Shown: piece after piece, positions 50,188 through 59,503 of the stretch
Layout: each line of letters opens with the position of its first letter
How positions within the stretch are numbered: the stretch's first letter is position 1
Source of the DNA: Tepidiphilus sp. J10
GTDB taxonomy: Bacteria > Pseudomonadota > Gammaproteobacteria > Burkholderiales > Thiobacillaceae
DNA length: 64,000 bases
Direction: 5' to 3'
NCBI GenBank assembly: GCA_945897955.1
Contig: CAMDGQ010000005.1
Location: 18,616-82,615 of the forward strand
Translations under genes and position numbers: made by a program
Notes under the pieces: generated by a model
What the model was told of the DNA's origin: nothing
Seen by the model: the letters and a program-made list of their open reading frames with translations, nothing else
The model's database searches: none

Positions 50188-52437
50188 TCAATCGTCTCCG
50201 TCAGGGCCATCGTGGCAATCGTAACAGCCCACTTTCTGGCCGGCAGTGTAAGTCACCGTGCGGCGCTCGGCGCTGAAACTGCGTGCAGAAGACGTCTTCG
50301 ACAAGATGCCGCCGCGATAGTCATCACCGTGGCAGACCTTGCAGGCTGTCGCATTGCGCTCCGCCACATCGCCATGCCGCTTCACCCAGGCCTGACCGAC
50401 CGTGTGCAGCCCGTGCGGACCGCCCGTGCTGGTGGTTGGCACAGTGGCATGGCACAGCGTGCATTCCGCCAACGTACCGACGTGGCCTTGCAGGTCCAGG
50501 CTCTGGATGTTGTCGTTGGCGTGGCTACTGGGGTACTCGGCGTGGGTTGCGCCATGACAGGCCTCGCATTGCAATCCGCCGTGGCCGGAACTGAAACGGT
50601 AGAGCGATTTTCCGCTGGCCGGTGTGTTGGCATTGCCGGCAAACGTGTTGTCGATCACGCTGCGCAGCAGGCCGCTCGAATTGAACACGCTGGTATAGCG
50701 GGTGAATGCCGCGCCGCTGCTGCTTCGGTCATGGCAATGTTGACAGCCGGGTTCATCCAGCCAGCCTTCCCGACTCGCCGCGCCGACCTTGCTCATATTG
50801 CCGTGGCAGCTCTGGCAGTCGATGGCGTTGTCTCCATTGCTGGTTTTGGCGTTGCCCATCACGCCGCGCAGACACTTGGTGCTGGAACCGGGATGGCACA
50901 GGTAGCAGGAATCACGATTGCTGCTGGCATCCAGGGAGGTGCTGGTGCCGGGCATGTTGACGCTGGCATGTTTGGCATGCAGCGACTCGGTCAGCGGTTT
51001 GATAGAACCGACCCGGGCGGTGCCCAACGCATTCGATTGATGGCACGCGGCGCACAGAATCGGTTTCCCGCCGGCCGCAGTGGCCTCCAGCGTACCGCCG
51101 GTGAGTGTGCCCTGCATGCCGGCGGTGGCGATGGCATTGGGATGTTGTTCGTCATGCAGGCGCAGGATGTTCTTCTTCCAGTCCTTTTCCTCATCGGCGT
51201 CCGCAACCCAGCCGGCGGCCGGCTTGGCCGCGTTGCCGCTGGTTGCCGAGGCGTGACAGGATTTGCAACTCATTTCATCGGACACCGGCAACACCACGCG
51301 GGTGGAAGCCAGCACGGCGCCGCTGCTGTCACGCGCCACCACCTTGACCATCGGATAGTAGGTCTTCACCGCCTGATCGTCATAGGGCGTGACCGGAATG
51401 CCTTCCGCTTCCCACCAACCATGGGTGGCATTGAAGCTCAGCGCGGCCGGTGTGGCGGAAGGCGTCGGATTGCTCACCGAGGGCTGGCTGAGATTCAGGC
51501 CCCTGTTGGCAGTGGGGCTGGCGCCGAACAGTTGCTGTGCCCAGTCCCAGAAATTGGTCTTGTCAGCGCTGCTGGTGTTGATGGAACCGTTGGCATCGTG
51601 CGTCGCTTCATAGCTCAGGGTCACGCCCGAGGTCACCAGTTCGCCGGTCGTGCGCCGCACCAGTTGCGCATGCAGGTTGTTGTAAGGCGGCAGGATGGTG
51701 AAAACCGAGAAATCCTTACCATCCATGCAATGCATGCCCAGATCGTTCCAGGCAATCAATGCGTAGCTGCTGCTGCCACCGGAGACCGGGATGCTGGCAA
51801 CGTCGGAGACATAGCCCTGCGCGCTGTTGGAAGCAGTGTTGCGGTAACGATCGAAGTGCGCCTGCGCCTCGGCCGGGCTCACCCGGAAAGTGCCGATCAG
51901 GCCGGTCACCATCTCGTCAGTCGCAGCATCGCTGTCCAGATGCACTGCGGATTGCAATTGCAAAGTCTCGCGCAGCGCGGCGGAAATCGAGATGCCGTTG
52001 TTGGCATCGCCATCTTCATCCAGGCTTTGCAAGGTACGCAGGATGCGCAGCACCTTGGCATTGCCACTGTCGCTGACGCCGATCAGATCGAGCGGCGTCA
52101 CCTTGCCGTTCGCCGGCGTGGCTGCGCCCAAATAAAGGTTGCCGATCTTGAAGGTCACCGACTCGCCGCCGGTATAGCTGAAATTGCCGTTGGCATCGGT
52201 CAAACCGCTGCCGGAAGTGGATTCGAACTCAAGCCCGGTGACGGGGGAATCGATGAAGGTCGCCACCAGATCAACGCCGCTGACGGGCGTCGTGCTGCTG
52301 CTGCCACCCGCATCGCCGCCACCGCCACTGCAGGCGGACAACCCCAGCAGCAGCCCGATGCAGGCGGTATTGCAAACCAGACCCGGCACCCAACGGCCCT
52401 TGGCTGCACCCGCTACCTGAGATTTCCGCGATGTCAT
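50188..52437 (-). CDS. Nonaheme c-type cytochrome lipoprotein with adhesin-like N-terminus
   Basis: The 749-residue protein has a lipobox (LGLSAC, lipidated C36) and a Gly/Ser linker. An N-terminal domain follows that is seen in bacterial surface lipoproteins (VATFIDSPVTGLEFES, TDANGNFSYTGGESVTFKIG), with an EF-hand-like SLDEDGDANNGI near 138-149. From residue 391 nine CxxCH heme motifs occur, at 391, 462, 511, 541, 565, 624, 659, 699 and 738. The YALIAWNDLGMHCMDG segment ahead of them is shared by other multiheme proteins. An extracytoplasmic electron-transfer role is expected; surface exposure, metal or mineral substrates and partners are inferences. No porin-cytochrome partner gene adjoins. 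It follows ycaO by 111 bp on the same strand. Confidence 0.92.
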   Translation of the reverse strand: MTSRKSQVAGAAKGRWVPGLVCNTACIGLLLGLSACSGGGGDAGGSSSTTPVSGVDLVATFIDSPVTGLEFESTSGSGLTDANGNFSYTGGESVTFKIGNLYLGAATPANGKVTPLDLIGVSDSGNAKVLRILRTLQSLDEDGDANNGISISAALRETLQLQSAVHLDSDAATDEMVTGLIGTFRVSPAEAQAHFDRYRNTASNSAQGYVSDVASIPVSGGSSSYALIAWNDLGMHCMDGKDFSVFTILPPYNNLHAQLVRRTTGELVTSGVTLSYEATHDANGSINTSSADKTNFWDWAQQLFGASPTANRGLNLSQPSVSNPTPSATPAALSFNATHGWWEAEGIPVTPYDDQAVKTYYPMVKVVARDSSGAVLASTRVVLPVSDEMSCKSCHASATSGNAAKPAAGWVADADEEKDWKKNILRLHDEQHPNAIATAGMQGTLTGGTLEATAAGGKPILCAACHQSNALGTARVGSIKPLTESLHAKHASVNMPGTSTSLDASSNRDSCYLCHPGSSTKCLRGVMGNAKTSNGDNAIDCQSCHGNMSKVGAASREGWLDEPGCQHCHDRSSSGAAFTRYTSVFNSSGLLRSVIDNTFAGNANTPASGKSLYRFSSGHGGLQCEACHGATHAEYPSSHANDNIQSLDLQGHVGTLAECTLCHATVPTTSTGGPHGLHTVGQAWVKRHGDVAERNATACKVCHGDDYRGGILSKTSSARSFSAERRTVTYTAGQKVGCYDCHDGPDGDD

Positions 52438-52548
52438 TGACGCTTCCCTTACTTCAAAAGTGGATATGCATCCACTTTGAGAAATCCGGCTTAAGCGTCG
52501 CTTAAATGCCGCGGTTTGCCTGAAACATTTCAGCCCGGGTTCGGCACC

Positions 52549-54261
52549 CTAAAAAACCAGTTTCTGATACGCCCGCAACAGACGCTGGTGCGTAACGCAA
52601 GCGGACAGGTCCATACCCGGTGCATCGAGACCGAAGAAGCGTTCCTCGCCGCGCAGCATCGCTTGCGCGGTGGTCAGCGTGGTGTTTCCGAACAGGCTGA
52701 GCAGGCTGGCGTGATAGGCGTCGGGTTCGTCCATCTGCAGTAGGGTTTCGACACAGCGATAAACCAGACGCCGATCCGGGTCCAACTGGTCGAACTGGCG
52801 CACCCACTGGCAACCCTCATCCACCGCCTCGCGGTCCTGTATCGCCAGCGCCAGCAGCAGTTTCAGTTCACCGACGCGCAAGTCGTGCCAGAGCGACCAG
52901 GCATCTTCCGCCAGGCCGATCAGTGCCGGCACTGGGCGTTGGTCGTCGAGGCCAAGTGCATCCAGCGTATTCAGAAGTTCGCGCAATGCATCGTCATCCT
53001 GTTGCGGCAGGTGCAACAGGCTTTGATGCAGTTGGTTGCCAACGCTGTTGTTGTTCCATTCCAGATCGTCGATCGGATAAATCTCCGACATGCTGGGCAC
53101 CAGGATGCGGCAGGCGTAGACACCCAGATGCGGGAAATCGGCGATGTAGATATCGCGCCCGCCGGTGTGGATCGCTTCGCATAGCCAGGTGAATTCTTCC
53201 TCGGTGGTGCCGGAAAAATCCCAGTCGGCAAACTCAAAATCCGGCGTTGAGCGCAGGAATTCCCAGCTGATGATGCCGCTGGAATCGACAAAATGAATCT
53301 CCAGATTCGGTGAGTCGGCGATTTCTTCGAGGTCGAAACCCGGCTCCGGGAAGTCGCCCAGCGCGTCCAGCGCGCGGCCTTGCAGCAACTCGGTCAATGC
53401 GCGTTCCAGCGCCACTTCAAAGCGCGGATGCGCGCCAAAACTGGAGAAACAGCCTTGATCGTGCGGATTGAGCAGCGTCACGTTCATTACCGGATACTGA
53501 CCGCCGAGCGAGGCGTCCTTGACCAGAATGCCGAAGCCGGCGGCGCGCAGATCGCGGATGCCGGCTTCGATCTTCGGAAAGCGCACGATCACGTCTTCCG
53601 GCACATCCGGCAGGCAAATGCCTTCGCCGATGATCTTGAATTTGACGTAGCGCTCGAAGATTTCCGACAGCGCCTGTACGCGCGCCTCCGACGCCGTATT
53701 GCCGGCCGACATGCCGTTGCTGACATACAGGTTGCCAATCAGGTTGACCGGAAACCAGAGGGTTTCGCCATCGCGCTGGCGTTGATAGGGCAAGGCGCAG
53801 ATGCCGCGCGCGGCGTTGCCGGAATTGCGGTCGACCAGCGCGCTCGCCGGCACCGCGCCATCCGGGTTGTAGAAGGCACGCAGTTCGTCGTCCAACAAGC
53901 CGGCGGGCCAGGATTCATCTTCAGTCAACGGAAACCATTTTTCCTGCGGGTAATGCACGAATTCGCGCTGCGCGATGGTTTCGCCCAGGTAGTAATGTGA
54001 CCAGAAGTAATTGCAGCCCAGGCGTTCGAAAAACTCGCCCAGCGCACTCGCCCGCGCCGCCAGTTCGGTTGCGCCCTTGCCGTTGGTGAACAGCAGCGGG
54101 CAATCCTGATCGCGGATATGCACCGACCAGGCATTGGCGACCGGATTCAACCAGGAGCGCTCCTCGATGTTGAAGCCGAGGTCGGCCAGTTTGTCCTGCA
54201 TGGATTGGATGGAGGATTCCAGCGAGGCATCTTTGCCGGCGATGAAACTTTCAGTAGTCAT
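52549..54261 (-). CDS. ycaO: YcaO-type protein (S12 methylthiotransferase accessory/ATP-dependent cyclodehydratase fold)
   Basis: The 570-residue product matches E. coli YcaO in length and domain order. The YcaO ATP-binding domain starts at FIAGKDASLESSIQSMQDKLADLGFNIEE and has GKGATELAARASALGEFFERLGCNYFWSHYY and NGMSAGNTASEARVQALSEIFERYVKF. A TPR-like helical C-terminus follows. In E. coli YcaO supports RimO-dependent methylthiolation of ribosomal protein S12; other YcaO proteins phosphorylate amide backbones to form azolines or thioamides. It lies between an orphan soxY and a multiheme cytochrome. The C-terminal proline-rich PxPxP of azoline enzymes is absent. Confidence 0.9.
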   Translation of the reverse strand: MTTESFIAGKDASLESSIQSMQDKLADLGFNIEERSWLNPVANAWSVHIRDQDCPLLFTNGKGATELAARASALGEFFERLGCNYFWSHYYLGETIAQREFVHYPQEKWFPLTEDESWPAGLLDDELRAFYNPDGAVPASALVDRNSGNAARGICALPYQRQRDGETLWFPVNLIGNLYVSNGMSAGNTASEARVQALSEIFERYVKFKIIGEGICLPDVPEDVIVRFPKIEAGIRDLRAAGFGILVKDASLGGQYPVMNVTLLNPHDQGCFSSFGAHPRFEVALERALTELLQGRALDALGDFPEPGFDLEEIADSPNLEIHFVDSSGIISWEFLRSTPDFEFADWDFSGTTEEEFTWLCEAIHTGGRDIYIADFPHLGVYACRILVPSMSEIYPIDDLEWNNNSVGNQLHQSLLHLPQQDDDALRELLNTLDALGLDDQRPVPALIGLAEDAWSLWHDLRVGELKLLLALAIQDREAVDEGCQWVRQFDQLDPDRRLVYRCVETLLQMDEPDAYHASLLSLFGNTTLTTAQAMLRGEERFFGLDAPGMDLSACVTHQRLLRAYQKLVF

Positions 54262-54350
54262 GCGAATTCCAGAGGTATGTATTGGCTGCCAGTGGGGTTG
54301 ACTGGCAGCGGCGGCGCTGATTCAAGGTTCGGGGTCGCACCGCAGAAGGC

Positions 54351-54812
54351 TCAATTCAGACCGGCCCCGCAACCGCCAACCGTCACCTTGACCATGCTTT
54401 CAGTCATGAAAAACTGACCGGCGCTACGCACGACCACCCGGATATTGCCGGTTCTGAACAGCTTGATTCGGGTCACGATAGCCGGCTCGATCTCAGGCGT
54501 GATATGGAATGCCGCAATCAAAGGCTGCGGATTTTCTTCGACCAGCACGACCAACGTATCGACATCTGGCAAGTCGGTGGAAAACTCAATAAAGAACGAC
54601 GCGCCATCAACCGCAATCGCGGGGGCTTTCAATTTCACGGCATCCGACAGAGTCGGACTGCTGGACTTCAGCTGACGCAGCACTTGCAACAGACTGGTAT
54701 CAACAACAGCGGCCGAGGTGCTGCCGGCGCGCAACAAGCCGGCGCCGAGCGCCACCGCGAGCACGCCGCCGGAGACGGCGCCGCGCAACATATTTCGTCT
54801 GGTTTGATTCAT
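54351..54812 (-). CDS. soxY: Orphan SoxY-like thiosulfate-oxidation sulfur carrier
   Basis: The 153-residue precursor has a twin-arginine signal (NQTRRNMLRGAVSGGVLAVALG) and the SoxY immunoglobulin-like domain (PAIAVDGASFFIEFSTDLPDVDTLVVLVEENPQPLIAAFHI). The C-terminal swinging-arm motif is VTVGGCGAGLN with carrier cysteine C148. In canonical SoxY the chain ends at GGCGG; here three or four extra residues follow. SoxYZ carries sulfur intermediates through the periplasmic Sox cycle, but no soxZ, soxA, soxB, soxC or soxX is present in the window. The start at 54812 begins the Tat signal. It is 89 bp upstream of ycaO. Confidence 0.85.
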   Translation of the reverse strand: MNQTRRNMLRGAVSGGVLAVALGAGLLRAGSTSAAVVDTSLLQVLRQLKSSSPTLSDAVKLKAPAIAVDGASFFIEFSTDLPDVDTLVVLVEENPQPLIAAFHITPEIEPAIVTRIKLFRTGNIRVVVRSAGQFFMTESMVKVTVGGCGAGLN

Positions 54813-54962
54813 GACTGACCAAGCTTTCATGGAGATTCGAGGCACGAATCATCCCATACGACCGGTTTTCAAAGGCCTTAATCGAGCTGTCGCAGATGCA
54901 TTCAATTGCGCGCGGGTTGCGCAGAACAACCAGCGACAGCGATTCCCTCCTTTGACAGGCGG

Positions 54963-57566
54963 CTAGCCCTCGCTCAACGACCGCTGCACCACCTCGGAGA
55001 CATTGCGCGACAGCCCCGGATGCTCGCGGATACTGATCAACGCCAATCTGGCGTGATGTTGGTGATCGGCATCGAACTTCTTCCAGCGGTCGAAGCAGCG
55101 TGCCAGGCGAGACGCGACTTGCGGATTGCGGGCATCGATGGTGCGAATCTGCTCGGCGAGGAAGGCATAACCTTCAGCCGTATTGAAGCGCACCAGATTG
55201 GCGCCAAAGTTGCGGATCAACGCATACACCTTGTTCGGGTTGCCGGCGTCGAATGCCGGATGTTCTGTCAGGCGTTTGACTGTCTTCAGCGTGTCTGGCA
55301 AGCCGCTGCCGGATTGCGCCGCCAGCCATTTATCCACCACCAGCGCCTCATGTTGCCAACGCTGGTAAAACTCGCCCAGCGCGGTTTCACGTTCCAGACA
55401 GGCGGTCTGGGCCAGCGCAGACAGCGCCGCGAACTGGTCGGTCATGTTGTCGGCGCTGCGGAACTGTTGCATCGCCAGTTCACGCTCAGGCTGATTGCCG
55501 AGTTCCAGCAGATACCCCAGGCAAAGGTTGCGCAGCGCACGCCGGCCGGCTTCAGCGCTGCTTGGCGTGTAAGGCTGAGTCGGCGCCAGCGCGACATAGA
55601 GTTCATTAAGTTCGCCGGCGAGTTGCTCAGCGAGATAGCGGCGCAGGCCGATGCGAGCGGCATGCAGCGCTTCCGGGTTGACCACGTCCAAGGCCTCGGC
55701 CAGCGTGCCTTCCCCGGGCAAGGTCAGCGCTTCGGCAACGAATGCCGCGCCACGCTCGGCGTACGACTGCAACAGGCGGCGCGCGGCCGCGATAATGCTG
55801 TCCGGCCAGACCGGCTCATTCCCCGCCGCGATGGCGCTGGTCGCATCCAGAATCAGTTTTGAGGCCAGGCGCTGGCCAGCTTCCCAGGCATTGAACGGAT
55901 CGGATTCATGCGCCAGCAACAACGCCAATTGCGCCGATGTGTAGGCGTAATCGAGGATCACCGGCGCGGAAAAGTCGCGCAGCAATGACGGCACCGGCTC
56001 GGCCGCGATGCCATCGAAGAAAAATTCCTGCTTCGTTTCGGTCAACAGCAAAGTCTGCTCGCTGCCGGCAAGCAGGTTGCCGGCGGTATCGAACAGCGCG
56101 ATCCGGATCGGAATCAGATACGGCGTCGCGTCGCTGGCGCGCGGGTTGGCTTGTCGGAAGCTCAGGCGATAGCGCTGCGCCGCCGCGTCGTAGGCGCTGT
56201 CGGCCGAAACATGCGGCGTGCCGGGCTGCTCGTACCAACGCATGAACGGCGCGAAGTCGAAACCGGAGGCTGCGGCCATGGCGGCGACGAAATCCTCGCA
56301 GGTCACCGCTTGCCCGTCGTGGCGGCGGAAGTATTCGTCGATGCCGCGCCGAAAGCCGTCACGGCCGATCAGCGTCTGGATCATGCGCACGACTTCGGCG
56401 CCCTTTTCATACACAGTCGAGGTATAGAAATTGTTGATTTCAACAAAACTGGCCGGCCGCACCGGATGCGCCATCGGGCCGGCATCTTCCGGGAATTGGC
56501 CGGCGCGCAGGCCGCGCACTTCGCGGATGCGGGCGGTCTGGCGGTTATGCAGATCGGCGCCGAACTCCTGATCGCGGAACACGGTCAGGCCTTCCTTCAG
56601 CGAGAGTTGAAACCAGTCGCGGCAGGTAACGCGGTTGCCGGTCCAGTTGTGGAAATACTCGTGGGCGACGACGCGGTCGATATTCTCGAAATCGATGTCG
56701 GTGGCGACATCGGCGCGCGCCAGCACGTACTTGGTGTTGAAGATGTTGAGGCCCTTGTTCTCCATCGCACCCATGTTGAAGTCGCCCACCGCGACGATCA
56801 TGTAATGGTCGAGATCGCATTCCAGGCCAAAGCGCTCTTCATCCCAGCGCATCGATTTCTTCAACGCCGCCATCGCATGCGGGCAATGGTCGAGCTTGCC
56901 CGGTTCGACGTAAATCGCGAGTTGCACACTGCGGCCGGAAGCGGTGACGAAGGTGTCGCGCAGCACATCCAGCTTGCCGGCAACGACGGCAAACAGGTAA
57001 GCCGGCTTGCGGAACGGATCGACCCAGCGCGCCCAATGCCGGCCATCGCCCTCCTCGCCCGCTGCGGCGGGGTTTCCATTCGCCAGAAGCACGGGCAACG
57101 CATCCCGGTCGGCATGCAGCGTGACGGTGTAGATCGACATCACGTCGGGACGATCAAGGAACCAGGTGATACGGCGGAAGCCCTGCGCCTCGCATTGGGT
57201 GAAATAGCCGTCCTTGGAACGGTACAAACCGGACAGCGTGGTGTTGTCATCCGGCTTGATGCGCACCACGGTATGCAGCACGAAGGCATCCGGCAGGTCT
57301 TCGATCGTCAGCGTCGTCGGCGTTTCTGCGTATGTACGATCGATGCCATCCACCCGCACCGCCAGCGTATCCAGCGCCTCGCCATCCAGCACCAGCGGCT
57401 GAGTTGCGAACTTCGCATCCACCTCAGGGTTGCGGCGCATCGCCAACGTGGCAGTCACCGTCGTGCCGCCAGCTTCAATATTGAAATCAAGCTCGACGCT
57501 GTCGATCAGAAACGCGGGTGCAGTGTAGTTTTTCAGATAGATGGGCTGTGGCATATCGGTTTTCAT
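54963..57566 (-). CDS. pepN: Aminopeptidase N
   Basis: This 867-residue M1 zinc aminopeptidase removes N-terminal residues in the final steps of protein turnover. The exopeptidase motif GAMENKGLN and the zinc motif HEYFHNW with the third ligand E in SLKEGLTVFRDQEF are intact. The substrate-binding QCEAQGFRRITWFLDRPDVM segment is typical of the E. coli-type enzyme. A large C-terminal helical domain completes the normal length. A start at 57554 is also possible. It heads the minus-strand series soxY, ycaO and cytochrome, though a 150-bp gap to soxY suggests separate transcription. Confidence 0.96.
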   Translation of the reverse strand: MKTDMPQPIYLKNYTAPAFLIDSVELDFNIEAGGTTVTATLAMRRNPEVDAKFATQPLVLDGEALDTLAVRVDGIDRTYAETPTTLTIEDLPDAFVLHTVVRIKPDDNTTLSGLYRSKDGYFTQCEAQGFRRITWFLDRPDVMSIYTVTLHADRDALPVLLANGNPAAAGEEGDGRHWARWVDPFRKPAYLFAVVAGKLDVLRDTFVTASGRSVQLAIYVEPGKLDHCPHAMAALKKSMRWDEERFGLECDLDHYMIVAVGDFNMGAMENKGLNIFNTKYVLARADVATDIDFENIDRVVAHEYFHNWTGNRVTCRDWFQLSLKEGLTVFRDQEFGADLHNRQTARIREVRGLRAGQFPEDAGPMAHPVRPASFVEINNFYTSTVYEKGAEVVRMIQTLIGRDGFRRGIDEYFRRHDGQAVTCEDFVAAMAAASGFDFAPFMRWYEQPGTPHVSADSAYDAAAQRYRLSFRQANPRASDATPYLIPIRIALFDTAGNLLAGSEQTLLLTETKQEFFFDGIAAEPVPSLLRDFSAPVILDYAYTSAQLALLLAHESDPFNAWEAGQRLASKLILDATSAIAAGNEPVWPDSIIAAARRLLQSYAERGAAFVAEALTLPGEGTLAEALDVVNPEALHAARIGLRRYLAEQLAGELNELYVALAPTQPYTPSSAEAGRRALRNLCLGYLLELGNQPERELAMQQFRSADNMTDQFAALSALAQTACLERETALGEFYQRWQHEALVVDKWLAAQSGSGLPDTLKTVKRLTEHPAFDAGNPNKVYALIRNFGANLVRFNTAEGYAFLAEQIRTIDARNPQVASRLARCFDRWKKFDADHQHHARLALISIREHPGLSRNVSEVVQRSLSEG

Positions 57567-57654
57567 GAGCTAGTTCTCGTTATTCAATTCGGAAGAGCCG
57601 GCATTTTCCGCGAATTGCCGGCAAGTGGGTTAACAAGTCGGCCAACCGATGAAC

Positions 57655-57894
57655 TCACCTGGCTTTCGAACGTTCTTCCTTGCGCTGGGCTTCCAGTTCC
57701 TTTGCCTTGTCCAGCATCGCGTGGATGCCTTTGATGTCCTTGCATTTGTGGCCGCCGCCTACCACTTCCAGCGGGTTCAAGCGACCGGACTTGAGCAGCC
57801 CCATGCCAACAGATGCGTGACCGGCACCTTGCGCGGGCAACGCTCATAGCAGTTGTATCAAGCTGGAAAGCACAACGATGAAGGATCGGTTCAT
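57655..57894 (-). pseudogene. Small secreted protein gene with in-frame TGA in the signal peptide
   Basis: A strong AGGGGGG site precedes ATG at 57894, opening MNRSFIVVLSSLIQLL. TGA follows at 57846-57844, and the same frame then continues ALPAQGAGHASVGMGLLKSG and on through HKCKDIKGIHAMLDKAKELEAQ to a stop at 57655. Without the TGA it would be a 79-residue precursor with a normal signal peptide cleaved near PAQGAGHA and a charged helical C-terminus. I do not recognise the family. A nonsense mutation or a sequence error are the simplest explanations. Confidence 0.5.
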
Positions 57895-58039
57895 GATTTG
57901 CCCCCCTTGACCAATTGCTTCAATTCACGGATTTTGAGGACGAGAAACCTCATCCAGATTTGGCTCTCGCAAGTGGAGCCTTCCTATACAACGTAAATTG
58001 CTGGTTCAGGAATTCAATCTATAGCGAGCTTGTTCGGTC

Positions 58040-59500
58040 ATGCACCCTACTTTCATCTCCAGCCTGGAACCGCGCTCTGTCTGGGCGCACTTCGACCGCC
58101 TCTGCGCCATTCCACGCCCCTCCAAGCAGGAAGCCGCGCTGCGTGACAACCTGCTTGCCTGGGCAAATGAGCAAGGCCTGTCCAGCCAGGTGGACAGCGC
58201 CGGCAATCTGATTCTGAGCAAACCCGCCAGTCCGGGCTGTGAGCAAGCACCCGGGGTGGTGCTGCAAGGTCATCTGGACATGGTCTGCCAGAAGAACACC
58301 CGCACCGCCCACGATTTCCAGCGCGATCCGATCCGGCCGGTGCTGGAAGCCGGCTGGCTGCGCACGCCGGACACCACACTGGGCGCCGACAACGGCATCG
58401 GCGTAGCGCTCGCACTGGCCGCACTGGAAGCGCACGATCTGGTTCACCCGGCGCTGGAAGTACTGCTCACCGTGGACGAAGAAGCCGGCATGGGCGGCGC
58501 CAGATCGCTGGCGCCCGGCAGTCTGAATGGACGCCGACTGATCAATCTGGATACCGAGGAATGGGGGCAGTTTTATCTGGGCTGCGCCGGCGGCATGGAT
58601 GTGGAATCGCACCGCGCGTGTCAGCGGGAGGCGCTGCCTCCCGGCTGCGTCCTCTGGCAAATCCGCGTGGAAGGTCTGATCGGCGGCCATTCCGGCATCG
58701 ACATCCATCGCGGCCGTGGCCATGCGCTGCGTTTGCTGCTGGAGAGTGTTGCGACATTGGCAGAGGAAGGGGATGCCCGTCTGGTGGACATGGCAGGCGG
58801 CACCGCACGCAATGCCATTCCGCGTGAAGCACAGGCCACCATCGCGCTGCCGGCGCAGTTCGATCCTTCTTCGTTGCTGGAACGCCATCTGTCTGCCTGG
58901 CGTGAGACGCTGGCCGGGGTGGACCCCGGCGTCCACCTTGTCTGGCAAGCCGTTGAACTCACCGACTGTCAGGCGTTGACCCGCCCGGACCAGGCCGCCG
59001 TGCTGAGTTTTCTTGTTGGCGCGCCACAAGGGGTTACGGCCTGGAGCCCGGATTTCCCCGGCGTGGTGGAAACCTCGCTCAACCTGGGGGTCCTGAACCT
59101 GTCCGGACAAGGCTGCGAGGCCGTGTTCATGGTCCGCTCCCTGGTGGATCAGGCGGCTGATGAACTCGCCGACCAACTCCTGAAACGAGCTGCCGCCCAG
59201 GGTTTTCAGGCCGTCAAGCGCGGCCCCTATCCGGGCTGGAAACCGAATCCGGAATCCGCCTTGCTGGCGCTGGCACGACGGGTTCATGTGAGGGAATTCA
59301 ACACCGAGCCGGGACTCCAGGTGATCCACGCCGGCCTCGAATGCGGCCTGCTGGCGGCCAGCCACCCGGACTTGGACATGCTCTCCTTCGGCCCCGACAT
59401 TCGTGGCGCGCATGCACCGGGCGAAGCCGTGGAAATCCAATCGGTGGAGCGGTGCTGGCGGCTGCTGCAAGCGATATTGCAAGAACTTGGCCGGACTTGA
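58040..59500 (+). CDS. pepD: Cytosol non-specific dipeptidase (beta-alanyl-histidine dipeptidase)
   Basis: PepD is an M20-family zinc dipeptidase of 486 residues with broad specificity, including Xaa-His. H78 and D80 in LQGHLDMVCQK, the bridging D117 in LGADNGIGVAL, the catalytic glutamate in TVDEEAGMGGA (about 147-148) and the lid-domain insert are visible. The C-terminal VIHAGLECGLL and FGPDIRGAHAPGEAVEIQSVERCWRLL blocks match. It is 4 bp from the acetyltransferase gene. Confidence 0.95.
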   Translation: MHPTFISSLEPRSVWAHFDRLCAIPRPSKQEAALRDNLLAWANEQGLSSQVDSAGNLILSKPASPGCEQAPGVVLQGHLDMVCQKNTRTAHDFQRDPIRPVLEAGWLRTPDTTLGADNGIGVALALAALEAHDLVHPALEVLLTVDEEAGMGGARSLAPGSLNGRRLINLDTEEWGQFYLGCAGGMDVESHRACQREALPPGCVLWQIRVEGLIGGHSGIDIHRGRGHALRLLLESVATLAEEGDARLVDMAGGTARNAIPREAQATIALPAQFDPSSLLERHLSAWRETLAGVDPGVHLVWQAVELTDCQALTRPDQAAVLSFLVGAPQGVTAWSPDFPGVVETSLNLGVLNLSGQGCEAVFMVRSLVDQAADELADQLLKRAAAQGFQAVKRGPYPGWKPNPESALLALARRVHVREFNTEPGLQVIHAGLECGLLAASHPDLDMLSFGPDIRGAHAPGEAVEIQSVERCWRLLQAILQELGRT

Positions 59501-59503
59501 ACC

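Noticed and set aside
50212..52440. 742-residue open frame opposite the multiheme cytochrome
   Set aside because: The minus strand carries nine CxxCH motifs and a lipobox; the plus frame has no recognisable domain.
56151..57734. 527-residue plus-strand frame opposite pepN
   Set aside because: The pepN zinc and GAMEN motifs are on the minus strand; the opposite frame has no family features.
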